Shown piece after piece: positions 1 through 6,023 of a stretch of DNA of 8,979 bases. This DNA comes from Thermoplasmata archaeon (GTDB lineage Archaea > Thermoplasmatota > Thermoplasmata > Thermoplasmatales > Thermoplasmataceae). Made by a program: the position numbers and the translations under genes. Under the pieces are notes generated by a model. The model worked only from the letters and a program-made list of their open reading frames with translations, did no database searches and was not told the origin of the DNA. Each line of letters begins with the position of its first letter. The first letter of the stretch is position 1. The DNA is taken from NCBI GenBank assembly GCA_021826835.1, contig JAKAYH010000069.1, positions 1 through 8,979 on the forward strand, written 5' to 3'.

Positions 1-653
1 TTGGTGTTTTGTTATCGATTATTCCTTTAATAGGTGCTATTGGCATTTTTATTGTTTTTATAGGATTCATATTGTTGTTCATGAAGAGGCATGCAATGGG
101 AGAATTACAGCACAGGCTACTAACATTTGATATAGTGCTTTTTATTCTTTCCCTCTTTATCATATTCTGGGTGTTTGTTTCTGTCGTATTCGCAAGTGTA
201 TTTAGTTCAGTGAGTGCCACCGGAACGGCAAATCCAACAATGTCAGCCACGATGGCAAGGGGCATATTGAACGATCTTCTGGCACTTATAATTCCTTTGG
301 AATTAGTACCCTTCGGACTATGCTATTTGCTTATGGGTGTTGGGATCGTCGAATCGATTCAGAGAAGAATATTTTCGTTGATGATTATTCTAGGAATTGC
401 TGCCTCGGTAATCGGATCATATATCGCAGTGGAATCAATCAACGTATCATCAATTGTTCAGGCATCTTCACAGGGAAAGAGCTTAAACACAACCGGTATT
501 CTTAGCAGCAGCATATATGGTTCATTATCCGTGCTAGGAATCGCCAGTTCGCTTCTTATAGGCCTTGCATTCGTATATTTGTGGAAGGTTGTCAGGGAAG
601 GCTATGGAGATGTGGAGAATCTCACCAGTTTGAATTCAGGCGAACCCTATTAA
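1..653 (+). CDS. Hypothetical multi-pass membrane protein, 5' end cut by the window edge
   Basis: I do not recognise this protein. The frame is open from the left edge to TAA 651-653, so the true start probably lies outside the window. A TTG at 9 is in frame and could start the gene, but no promoter can be seen to support it. From that TTG the protein has 214 residues and about five hydrophobic segments, near residues 3-25, 38-66, 90-112, 119-140 and 167-193. These are separated by short charged loops such as KRHAMGELQHR and ESIQRR. A Ser/Thr/Asn-rich stretch around residues 145-170 probably forms an extracytoplasmic loop. The short hydrophilic C-terminus (about 195-214) is acidic. The architecture is loosely like the small multi-spanning archaeal membrane families such as DUF973, but I see no diagnostic motif and do not assign it. 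It is convergent with the acyl-CoA synthetase gene. Confidence 0.75.
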   Translation, partial: GVLLSIIPLIGAIGIFIVFIGFILLFMKRHAMGELQHRLLTFDIVLFILSLFIIFWVFVSVVFASVFSSVSATGTANPTMSATMARGILNDLLALIIPLELVPFGLCYLLMGVGIVESIQRRIFSLMIILGIAASVIGSYIAVESINVSSIVQASSQGKSLNTTGILSSSIYGSLSVLGIASSLLIGLAFVYLWKVVREGYGDVENLTSLNSGEPY

Positions 654-655
654 AA

Positions 656-682
656 TTTTTATAAATTTTTTTTATAAATTTT
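656..682 (+). terminator. T-rich tandem repeat, probable oligo-T terminator of the membrane protein gene
   Basis: The 14-mer TTTTTATAAATTTT occurs at 656-669 and again at 669-682, so this is a tandem repeat with a 13-base period. It contains runs of five and eight T on the + strand, starting three bases after the TAA of the upstream gene. Archaeal transcription commonly ends at such U-runs. The repeat reaches the stop codon of the convergent acyl-CoA synthetase gene (681-683). On the minus strand it gives A-runs, so it is unlikely to terminate that gene efficiently. Confidence 0.6.
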
Positions 683-2567
683 ATTTGTTAAATAGTGTTT
701 CATTTCCTATTTTTCTTACAGCATTAAGGATTTCGCCGTTGTCCAGGCCTGTCACATCTCCTGTATCAGTGTTCAAAAACGCTGACTTGAGGAGTCTTCT
801 CATAATCTTTCCATTTTTGGTCTTTGGCAGGGACTCTATGCAGAAAACGTACTTCGGCCTGAACGATTTTCCAAGGAAACTTTCCACCTGGCTGTATATG
901 CCACTTTTAACATTCTCTTCATCTTTTCCAGTATAAAAAATGACAACGGATTCTCCTTTTATAGGATCAGGGATTCCAAAACTTGCACTTTCAATTACTC
1001 CATATACTCTATTGGCAGCATCTTCTATTTCTCCTGGACCGAGTCTCTTGCCTGCAATCTTTATTACATCATCGGCCCTTCCAAGGAGTATGTAATATCC
1101 TTCTTCATCTCTGATAGCCCAGTCTCCCTGAACCCAGTAGCCCTTGAATTGATTCCAGTATGTGTCTAAATATTTTTTGTCATTCTTCCAGATTCCCCTT
1201 GTCATAGATGGTAGATGCTCTCTGGTTGCCAGAAGCCCAACTTCGTTGGTTATTTCCTTTCCATCTTGGGACAGAACTGTTACACCCATACCTAACCCAC
1301 GGTAGAGGCATCTTGGTTTAAGCGGGATAACCGGTGTGGATGCTAGAAAACATCCAATTATGTCTGTACCGCCTGAGACATTACATATTGGTATTTTTCC
1401 ACCACCAAGTTTTTCGAATAAATACATCCAGGACTCAGTATCCCATGGTTCCCCTGTGGATGCAAATGCCTTAAGTCCGTTGAATGCTCTTGTTACGCCT
1501 TTTGATTTTGCGGTTCTTACAAATGTAGGGGAGAGACCAAGGACAGTAATATGATTTCGTTCAACCATATCCCATACTCTTTCCATATTGGGATAATCCA
1601 CGGCTCCAGGATAGATGAAAACACTGGCCCCAATACTGTTAGCCCCAATTATTTCCCATGGGCCCATCATCCATCCCAGATCGGTTATCCAGTAAATTAC
1701 TCCATCGGGTTTCAGATCGGTATAATAATAAACCTCCTTAGTTATATTAACGAGAGCTCCGCCATGGACATGTACCGTTCCTTTTGGTTTCCCAGTAGTT
1801 CCTGATGTATAGAGCATGATTGCAGGATCCTCGGAATCCGTATGGACGCTGCTAACATAATGCCCCCCATCTAAAAGATTTTGAAAATTATATTTCCATC
1901 CATCACCACCTGCAACGATCAGGTCAGTTCCTTCGATTCCTTTTATTGTATCAGCCATTTTTACTTTTTTACCCTTTCTTTCATAGGAATCCACAGTGAA
2001 AATATACCTAATGCCTGCATCCTTAACCCTAACGTCAACGCTCTCCCGTCCATATCCTGAAAACATTGGAACAGCCACAGCACCTATGCGCATAATTGCA
2101 TACATTGCAATAATGGCCTCTGCCATCATTGGCATGAAAATGCCTACCCTGTCTCCCTTCTTAATACCCATGTCGAGAAGTGCCCCAGCAAGCTTGCCTG
2201 TTTTTTCATCCAACTGCTCGAATGTAAGGCTACCCACATCACCAGACTCGTTCTCCCATCTTATCGCATCCTTTTTCCTCTGCTTGTGCCTTTCAACACA
2301 GTTGAAAGTTATATTTATTTTACCTCCGGTAAACCATTTCGTGAATTCCTTGCCATCTTCTGATTCCCTTATTCTATCAAATCTTTTGAAGAACCATATG
2401 CCCATGTGTGTTACTATGCCTTCATAGAACTTTTCGATCTCTTTATCTGCATATGAATAAAGTTCTTCCAGACTATTTAAATTGAAAAATTTTCTTAAGG
2501 AGTCCAGATTGCTCTGTTCTACCACTTCATTACTTGGAAAATAAACAAATTCTCCTCCATAATCCAT
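681..2567 (-). CDS. AMP-forming acyl-CoA synthetase (acetyl-CoA synthetase-like, probably for a larger acid)
   Basis: The 628-residue protein has the full ANL adenylating-enzyme architecture, close to the usual 630-660 residues of acetyl-CoA synthetases. It should activate a carboxylic acid with ATP to an acyl-AMP and pass the acyl group to CoA in the cytoplasm. An ACAS_N-like N-terminus is visible around residues 75-95 (FTKWFTGGKINITFNCVERH). The P-loop motif YTSGTTGKPKGTVH is at 253-266, STGEP at 370-374, and the adenine/Mg motif SGGTD at 398-402. The ribose-binding Asp482, hinge GRADD (Arg497, Asp499) and Arg508 are present, as is the C-terminal PKTKNGKIMRR with catalytic Lys587. The position matching Trp414 of Salmonella Acs appears to be Gly399. 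In this family that change opens the acyl pocket, so propionate, (iso)butyrate or longer acids are more likely than acetate; this is inferred. ATG 2567 fits a leaderless transcript with a TATA-like box 20-33 bases upstream. Confidence 0.93.
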   Translation of the reverse strand: MDYGGEFVYFPSNEVVEQSNLDSLRKFFNLNSLEELYSYADKEIEKFYEGIVTHMGIWFFKRFDRIRESEDGKEFTKWFTGGKINITFNCVERHKQRKKDAIRWENESGDVGSLTFEQLDEKTGKLAGALLDMGIKKGDRVGIFMPMMAEAIIAMYAIMRIGAVAVPMFSGYGRESVDVRVKDAGIRYIFTVDSYERKGKKVKMADTIKGIEGTDLIVAGGDGWKYNFQNLLDGGHYVSSVHTDSEDPAIMLYTSGTTGKPKGTVHVHGGALVNITKEVYYYTDLKPDGVIYWITDLGWMMGPWEIIGANSIGASVFIYPGAVDYPNMERVWDMVERNHITVLGLSPTFVRTAKSKGVTRAFNGLKAFASTGEPWDTESWMYLFEKLGGGKIPICNVSGGTDIIGCFLASTPVIPLKPRCLYRGLGMGVTVLSQDGKEITNEVGLLATREHLPSMTRGIWKNDKKYLDTYWNQFKGYWVQGDWAIRDEEGYYILLGRADDVIKIAGKRLGPGEIEDAANRVYGVIESASFGIPDPIKGESVVIFYTGKDEENVKSGIYSQVESFLGKSFRPKYVFCIESLPKTKNGKIMRRLLKSAFLNTDTGDVTGLDNGEILNAVRKIGNETLFNK

Positions 2568-2586
2568 ATTTAGATAAACAAATGTA

Positions 2587-2600
2587 CTATAATTTAATTT
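2587..2600 (-). promoter_or_regulatory. TATA-box region of the acyl-CoA synthetase promoter
   Basis: On the minus strand the sequence AAATTAAATTATAG lies 20-33 bases upstream of the ATG at 2567. A TATA box centred about 26 bases before the start codon implies a transcript beginning at or next to that codon, the leaderless arrangement typical of this lineage. There is no Shine-Dalgarno sequence before the ATG. The call rests on position and base composition only. Confidence 0.5.
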
Positions 2601-2613
2601 TTGACATTATATA

Positions 2614-2626
2614 TGTTCTGAGAACA
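2614..2626. promoter_or_regulatory. Perfect 13-bp palindrome, possible operator
   Basis: The arms TGTTCT and AGAACA flank a single G. The element lies 47-59 bases upstream of the acyl-CoA synthetase start codon, directly upstream of its TATA region. That is a common place for an archaeal activator, or for a repressor covering the TFB site. No regulator is encoded nearby, so its identity is unknown. Confidence 0.35.
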
Positions 2627-2774
2627 CAAAACTTGCTTATTTTGATATCTCTTAAAAGTTATCATAGTTTTTCCTTAAACTCAAATTATCCCTTGGATTT
2701 AATTGATTCTTCAGCTTACTTATTTCTATCTTGAAATCACACGGATAGAAATTTATTGATATTCACGTAGCCAT

Positions 2775-2805
2775 ATTTCACCAATTGCCAATGGGTGAAA
2801 TCCCA
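2775..2805. repeat. Inverted repeat with two mutually exclusive pairings
   Basis: ATTTCACC at 2775-2782 is the exact reverse complement of GGTGAAAT at 2794-2801, with an 11-base spacer. A second, shorter hairpin, TGGG (2792-2795) with CCCA (2802-2805), uses overlapping bases, so only one of the two can form at a time. Arm centres are 19 bp apart, close to two helical turns, which would also suit a dimeric or tetrameric DNA-binding protein. It lies 80-106 bases upstream of the resolvase start, outside its predicted leaderless transcript, so a DNA operator is more likely than an RNA switch. Confidence 0.4.
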
Positions 2806-2852
2806 CTCTAAAAAAATCTCTCGTTAAATATGATCAATGGAATAAACAAGAT

Positions 2853-2860
2853 TTGTATAT
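2853..2860 (+). promoter_or_regulatory. TATA box of the resolvase gene
   Basis: TTGTATAT is centred about 25 bases before the TTG start at 2881, so the transcript should begin at or within a few bases of that start codon. A small inverted repeat, TGATG (2863-2867) and CATCA (2876-2880), lies between the box and the start codon. No Shine-Dalgarno sequence is present. Confidence 0.5.
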
Positions 2861-2880
2861 TGTGATGATCTAAGGCATCA

Positions 2881-3396
2881 TTGAATGGAAGCATATATGA
2901 ACGGGAACTGGTAGCGATTCTTTCAGGCAACGTCAAGACCATTGAGAGAATAGGAAAAAGGATGGACTTTCTGGCGAGGGAATCCTTTGAAGACCTAAAA
3001 AAATACCCATTTTATGTTACAAGGGCAGCTGGTTCTAAGGGTGCAGACCTGGTCGCAGTGAGATTTGATATTACATTCGTCATCGAGATAAAAAGTTCGG
3101 TGAATGATGTTCTTGCATTTTCATCATCATCGGGGAAGAATCAAGAACAGGCGGAGAGACTTGCAGAAAAGTGCAACAGTGCTGGCCTTTTTCTTACTTA
3201 TGGATTCAGATTGAAGAACGCTGAGGGAGATCCCTGGAGAGTGTTTAAGGTGCCAGGTGACCCGAAGGGGAGATTCAGGAACATATATTCCATAATACCA
3301 GAAATTGAAATAAGCAGAAATGAAAATTACGTCATGAAATGGAAAAACGGGCTTCCACTCCATGAACTTCTATCCTATTTGAAGGAATCACATTGA
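2881..3396 (+). CDS. hjc: Archaeal Hjc-type Holliday junction resolvase with an extended N-terminal region
   Basis: Hjc enzymes are dimeric, metal-dependent nucleases of the PD-(D/E)XK fold that cut four-way DNA junctions during recombination and fork repair. The visible motifs are GSIYERE with Glu7 in the place of the helix-1 catalytic Glu, then AAGSKGADLVAV with Asp56. The core FVIEIKSS supplies Glu69 and Lys71 (the E-x-K motif), and EQAE with Gln90 follows. The unusual TTG start at 2881 is chosen for three reasons: Glu7 must be included, a stop (TGA 2866) lies just upstream, and the TATA box is correctly spaced. The next in-frame ATG would remove the catalytic Glu. The spacing from Glu7 to Asp56 is 49 residues, against about 30 in Sulfolobus Hjc, so there is roughly a 19-residue insertion. 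The 171-residue length is also greater than the usual 120-145. The gene ends 9 bases inside the opposing aminotransferase gene. Confidence 0.85.
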   Translation: MNGSIYERELVAILSGNVKTIERIGKRMDFLARESFEDLKKYPFYVTRAAGSKGADLVAVRFDITFVIEIKSSVNDVLAFSSSSGKNQEQAERLAEKCNSAGLFLTYGFRLKNAEGDPWRVFKVPGDPKGRFRNIYSIIPEIEISRNENYVMKWKNGLPLHELLSYLKESH

Positions 3397-4749
3397 TTGT
3401 TTTATTCCCTTTTCGAAGGCATCTATTCCTTCGTCTATCTGTTGATCTGTTATTATTAAGGGCGGGATAAGTCTTATTGCGCTTTCTCCTGTACCGAGGA
3501 CAATCACTCCGTTTTTAAAGGCGTTCATTTCTACGGAATCTCTGAACTTGGCAAAGGGCTCTTTTGTTCTTCTGTCTTTTACAAAGTCAACTGCCTGCAT
3601 CAGCCCTATTCCCCTTACATCACCAATCACATCGTATTTTTCCTTGAGTTCTTCCAGCCTCTTTCTGAGGTAAACTCCCCTCTTTGCGGCGTTTTCTACG
3701 GCGTTTTCTTTTTTCATTGCCTCAATGGTAGCCATGCTTGAAACTGATGCAAGGATGTTCCCACCATAGGTGTTTGAATGAAGGCCTGGCTCCGGGAAGT
3801 CCAGTTCTGCCTTTATTACCACGGCACCCATTGGAATTCCGTTTGCTATGGCTTTTGCGAGAGGAATAATATCAGGCTCAACTCCGAAATGCTCAGAGGC
3901 AAACCACTTACCTGTTCTTCCAAATCCGGCTTGCACTTCGTCCATTATCAGAAGCATATCGTTGTCATGGGCGAGTTTAATAAGTTTTTTATGAAAATCC
4001 ATTGGAGGTACAATGTATCCGCCCTCCCCCTGAATTGGCTCAACCATTATTGCGGCCACGTTTTCAGGAGGCATATACATTTTCAATGTATATTTCTCTA
4101 TAAAATCAATTACAGCATTTGTTAATTCCTGCGGATGTTCATACCCGTCTATACCGAAAACGTTCCTGTAGGGATTGGGGAATGGGACGTGCTCCACACC
4201 TGGCATTGATGGAAATAGCCACTTTTTCTGTATACCCTTAGATGCTGTGAAGGATAGAGAACCCTGTGATCTTCCATGGAATCCACCTATGAAGCTGATG
4301 AATTGTTGTTTCTTTTTGTTCACCTTAGCGAATTTAATTGCAGCCTCGTTACTTTCCGTTCCACTGTTCGTAAAAAATACCTTTTTAGGGAATTTTCCAG
4401 GAGTAATTTCTTCAATTGCCCTGGCAGCGTCAACCTGTTCTTTATAATAAAAGTCTGTCCCTGCGAAATGCCACATCTTCCATAACTGTTCCTGCACTTT
4501 CTCTGTAATATATGGATGTATGTGACCCATATTATTCACGCTTATTCCTGCTGCGAAATCAATAAAGACGTTATCATCCACATCCTCCACATAAACACCC
4601 TTCCCTCTCTTTGCCACAACTGGAAGAGATTTTGTGCTTGTGGCCAAATATTTTTCGTCATCTAAAACAATCTTCTTTGCATTAGGTCCCGGAGGTGTAG
4701 TCTTTATTTTCACTCCTGGTTTAAAATCTTCTTCATAATTTTCTTGCAT
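3388..4749 (-). CDS. Class III PLP-dependent aminotransferase (4-aminobutyrate/ornithine type, or broad-range racemase)
   Basis: This 453-residue enzyme belongs to fold-type I, class III. It either transfers an omega- or alpha-amino group to a keto acid or racemises amino acids through a Lys-bound PLP. Motifs seen are NSGTESNEAAIKFAK (128-142, phosphate cup SGT), GGFHGR (155-160, ring-stacking region), EPIQGEGG (237-244) and DEVQAGFGRTGK (270-281) with Asp270 and Gln273. LAKAIANGIPMGAV carries the Schiff-base Lys299, and Thr327 lies in SNTYGG. The N-terminal PGPNAKKI and the HVPFPNPYRN segment resemble, from memory, the Pyrococcus group that includes the broad-substrate racemase PH1423. Annotation as 4-aminobutyrate aminotransferase alone is therefore unsafe. 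ATG 4749 is preceded by AGGTGA four bases upstream. A TATA-like sequence lies about 27-40 bases upstream. The gene is monocistronic and convergent with the resolvase. Confidence 0.92.
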   Translation of the reverse strand: MQENYEEDFKPGVKIKTTPPGPNAKKIVLDDEKYLATSTKSLPVVAKRGKGVYVEDVDDNVFIDFAAGISVNNMGHIHPYITEKVQEQLWKMWHFAGTDFYYKEQVDAARAIEEITPGKFPKKVFFTNSGTESNEAAIKFAKVNKKKQQFISFIGGFHGRSQGSLSFTASKGIQKKWLFPSMPGVEHVPFPNPYRNVFGIDGYEHPQELTNAVIDFIEKYTLKMYMPPENVAAIMVEPIQGEGGYIVPPMDFHKKLIKLAHDNDMLLIMDEVQAGFGRTGKWFASEHFGVEPDIIPLAKAIANGIPMGAVVIKAELDFPEPGLHSNTYGGNILASVSSMATIEAMKKENAVENAAKRGVYLRKRLEELKEKYDVIGDVRGIGLMQAVDFVKDRRTKEPFAKFRDSVEMNAFKNGVIVLGTGESAIRLIPPLIITDQQIDEGIDAFEKGIKQSM

Positions 4750-4753
4750 AAAA

Positions 4754-4788
4754 TCACCTATTTATCTATGTAGACTATAAATATATAG
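4754..4788 (-). promoter_or_regulatory. Promoter and Shine-Dalgarno site of the aminotransferase gene
   Basis: On the minus strand a TATA-rich block (CTATATATTTATAG, 4775-4788) lies 26-39 bases before the ATG at 4749. AGGTGA (4754-4759) follows, four bases from the start codon. This implies a short leader of about 7-12 bases with a ribosome-binding site, unlike the leaderless pattern of most neighbours. Confidence 0.5.
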
Positions 4789-4811
4789 ATTATGGAATGA
4801 AAATCGAAGAT

Positions 4812-4841
4812 AAATTACGAAATTCGTAATTTGAAAATTAC
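4812..4841. promoter_or_regulatory. Overlapping palindromes built from AAATTAC half-sites, probable operator
   Basis: The arms AAATTACGAA (4812-4821) and TTCGTAATTT (4823-4832) flank one A, a perfect 21-bp palindrome. Its right arm shares bases with a second palindrome, GTAATTT (4826-4832), GA, AAATTAC (4835-4841). Three copies of AAATTAC therefore alternate in orientation with centres 14 and 9 bp apart. The cluster sits immediately upstream of the TATA-like box of the metal-exporter gene and about 55-85 bases upstream of the divergent aminotransferase transcript. It therefore most likely controls the exporter. A metal-responsive repressor or activator is an inference from the gene's function. 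Confidence 0.6.
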
Positions 4842-4854
4842 ATAAAAATTTATC
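4842..4854 (+). promoter_or_regulatory. TATA box of the ferritin-like/VIT1 gene
   Basis: ATAAAAATTTATC is centred about 26 bases before ATG 4873. That predicts a leaderless transcript beginning at that ATG and argues against the in-frame TTG at 4855, which would fall between box and start site. No Shine-Dalgarno sequence precedes either candidate. Confidence 0.45.
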
Positions 4855-4872
4855 TTGGAATTGATTACGCGT

Positions 4873-5868
4873 ATGATGGAAAGTGGATATGAGATAAAAC
4901 TCATCAAGGAATTTTATAGAGATGAGATCACAGACAGGGAATTCTATAGGAAACTTTCCTTGAGAATTAAGAATGAAAATATAAAAAATAGATTGAAAAG
5001 CCTTTCAGATGTAGAAGACTATCACGCCAATTACTGGGCTTCAAGACTTTCATACTTGAGCTATGACAGTAAAATACTGAATCCTTATAGAACAAAGCTA
5101 AGATTGCTTCTCATCTTTACTCGGATAATAGGGCTTAATTTAACGATAAATTTAATGGAAAGAGGAGAGGTCGAAAGTATCATTAAATACAGAAACTTCC
5201 TTAAAAGAATAAATGATAAAGAATTATCAGCAGGACTATCAAGAATAATTGAGGATGAAATCAGCCACGAGAGTCTTTTCAATGACATGAATGAAAATAA
5301 GGAAAAATTCCTTGATAAAATTCAGTCGTTCATTTATGGAATGAGTGATGGCCTTGTGGAAGTTCTTGCAGCAATAGCGGGGCTCACTGCAATAATTGAG
5401 AACAATTTTATAATTGCGATGAGTGGCCTGGTTGTTGGCATTGGCGGTACAATTAGTATGATGCTAGGTGCATATCTTTCCAAGGCCTCAGAAAGTGAAT
5501 TCAGGATATCAACAATCAAAAGAGAAATGATTGTAGAAGAAAGATCTGAGGGAGAGACTAAGGAAGTAATAAAGAAAGAGAGTGGAAGATCAAAAGATTC
5601 TGCCGTTACAACCGGACTTTCATATGTTTTTGGTGCAATTTTCCCAATAGCACCATTTCTGTTTCCTCTTGGGTTTCTTTCCCTAATTATAGCCGTAGCC
5701 TTAGTGGCAATAGTTCAGGCAATAAGCAATGGATTGATCGCAATTGCCTTAAACACGTCAATACTTAAATCGTCTTCAAGAGCAGCCCTTCTATCATTAC
5801 TGGCAGCCGGAATCACCTTCACGGTTGGATTCGTATTTCACACTTATCTACATTTGTATATAACCTGA
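4873..5868 (+). CDS. Ferritin-like/VIT1 (CCC1) fusion membrane protein, probable iron or manganese exporter
   Basis: From ATG 4873 the protein has 331 residues in two parts. Residues 5-145 form a four-helix ferritin-like domain with an apparently intact diiron ligand set: Glu18, Glu48-x-x-His51 (EDYH), Glu96/Glu99 (ERGEVE) and Glu129-x-x-His132 (EISH). Residues 155-331 are a VIT1/CCC1 transporter with about five membrane segments. These include DGLVEVLAAIAGLTA with the conserved Asp159 and the GGTISMMLGAYLSKASE region, followed by a charged cytoplasmic metal-binding-type segment rich in Glu and Lys (about 208-245). The same architecture occurs in bacterial membrane-bound ferritin A (MbfA), which exports iron. 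In an archaeon without vacuoles, export across the cell membrane is the likely role, useful in iron-rich acidic habitats; this is inferred. TTG 4855 is an alternative start adding six residues. The gene is monocistronic and probably controlled by the palindromes upstream. Confidence 0.87.
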   Translation: MMESGYEIKLIKEFYRDEITDREFYRKLSLRIKNENIKNRLKSLSDVEDYHANYWASRLSYLSYDSKILNPYRTKLRLLLIFTRIIGLNLTINLMERGEVESIIKYRNFLKRINDKELSAGLSRIIEDEISHESLFNDMNENKEKFLDKIQSFIYGMSDGLVEVLAAIAGLTAIIENNFIIAMSGLVVGIGGTISMMLGAYLSKASESEFRISTIKREMIVEERSEGETKEVIKKESGRSKDSAVTTGLSYVFGAIFPIAPFLFPLGFLSLIIAVALVAIVQAISNGLIAIALNTSILKSSSRAALLSLLAAGITFTVGFVFHTYLHLYIT

Positions 5869-5920
5869 CGACACTCAGGAGAACTTTAATTCAATTTCAA
5901 ACTTGAACATTTATCAGTCT

Positions 5921-5970
5921 GAAATTTTTATTTTGAAACTGTTTTATAAAATATTTTTACTTTTCGTATT
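5921..5970 (+). terminator. T-rich terminator region after the metal exporter gene
   Basis: Several T-runs (5925-5929, 5931-5934, 5942-5945, 5954-5958, 5961-5964) lie 55-100 bases after the exporter stop codon and before the ABC promoter. This is consistent with an archaeal oligo-T termination zone. A short palindrome, TTCAA and TTGAA around AC (5896-5907), precedes it. Otherwise I see nothing in 5869-5990. Confidence 0.4.
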
Positions 5971-5993
5971 GAACTTATCTGTAATTTTGAAAA

Positions 5994-6003
5994 CTATTAT
6001 AAC
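5994..6003 (+). promoter_or_regulatory. TATA box of the ABC transporter operon
   Basis: CTATTATAAC is centred at about 5998, 26 bases before the ACG at 6024. In a leaderless arrangement transcription would begin at about 6022-6026. That is exactly where the reading frame of the ATPase would carry its first codon if ACG stood in place of ATG. There is no Shine-Dalgarno sequence before 6024 or 6033. Confidence 0.5.
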
Positions 6004-6023
6004 TTCGAGAACATTCTTTTACC

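Larger units (their letters stand above)
2568..2880. other. Divergent intergenic region between the acyl-CoA synthetase and the resolvase
   Basis: This 313-base AT-rich spacer separates two divergently transcribed genes. It holds the minus-strand promoter with its upstream palindrome at one end, the plus-strand promoter at the other, and a perfect 8-11-8 inverted repeat at 2775-2801. Stretches near 2627-2770 show no further structure that I can support. A 66-codon open frame through 2534-2734 (+) overlaps the promoter and the opposing gene and does not look coding. No tRNA or convincing C/D-box RNA was found. Confidence 0.7.

Noticed and set aside
1996..2427. 143-codon open frame on + opposite the acyl-CoA synthetase
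   Set aside because: It lies fully antisense to conserved coding sequence and has no promoter or recognisable domain.
2534..2734. 66-codon open frame on + in the divergent spacer
   Set aside because: It overlaps the start of the acyl-CoA synthetase gene and its promoter palindrome, and its composition is that of AT-rich non-coding DNA.
2862..2900. GTGATGA resembling the C box of an archaeal C/D-box RNA
   Set aside because: No CTGA D box or D'/C' pair at a suitable distance; the site fits better as the transcription start region of the resolvase.
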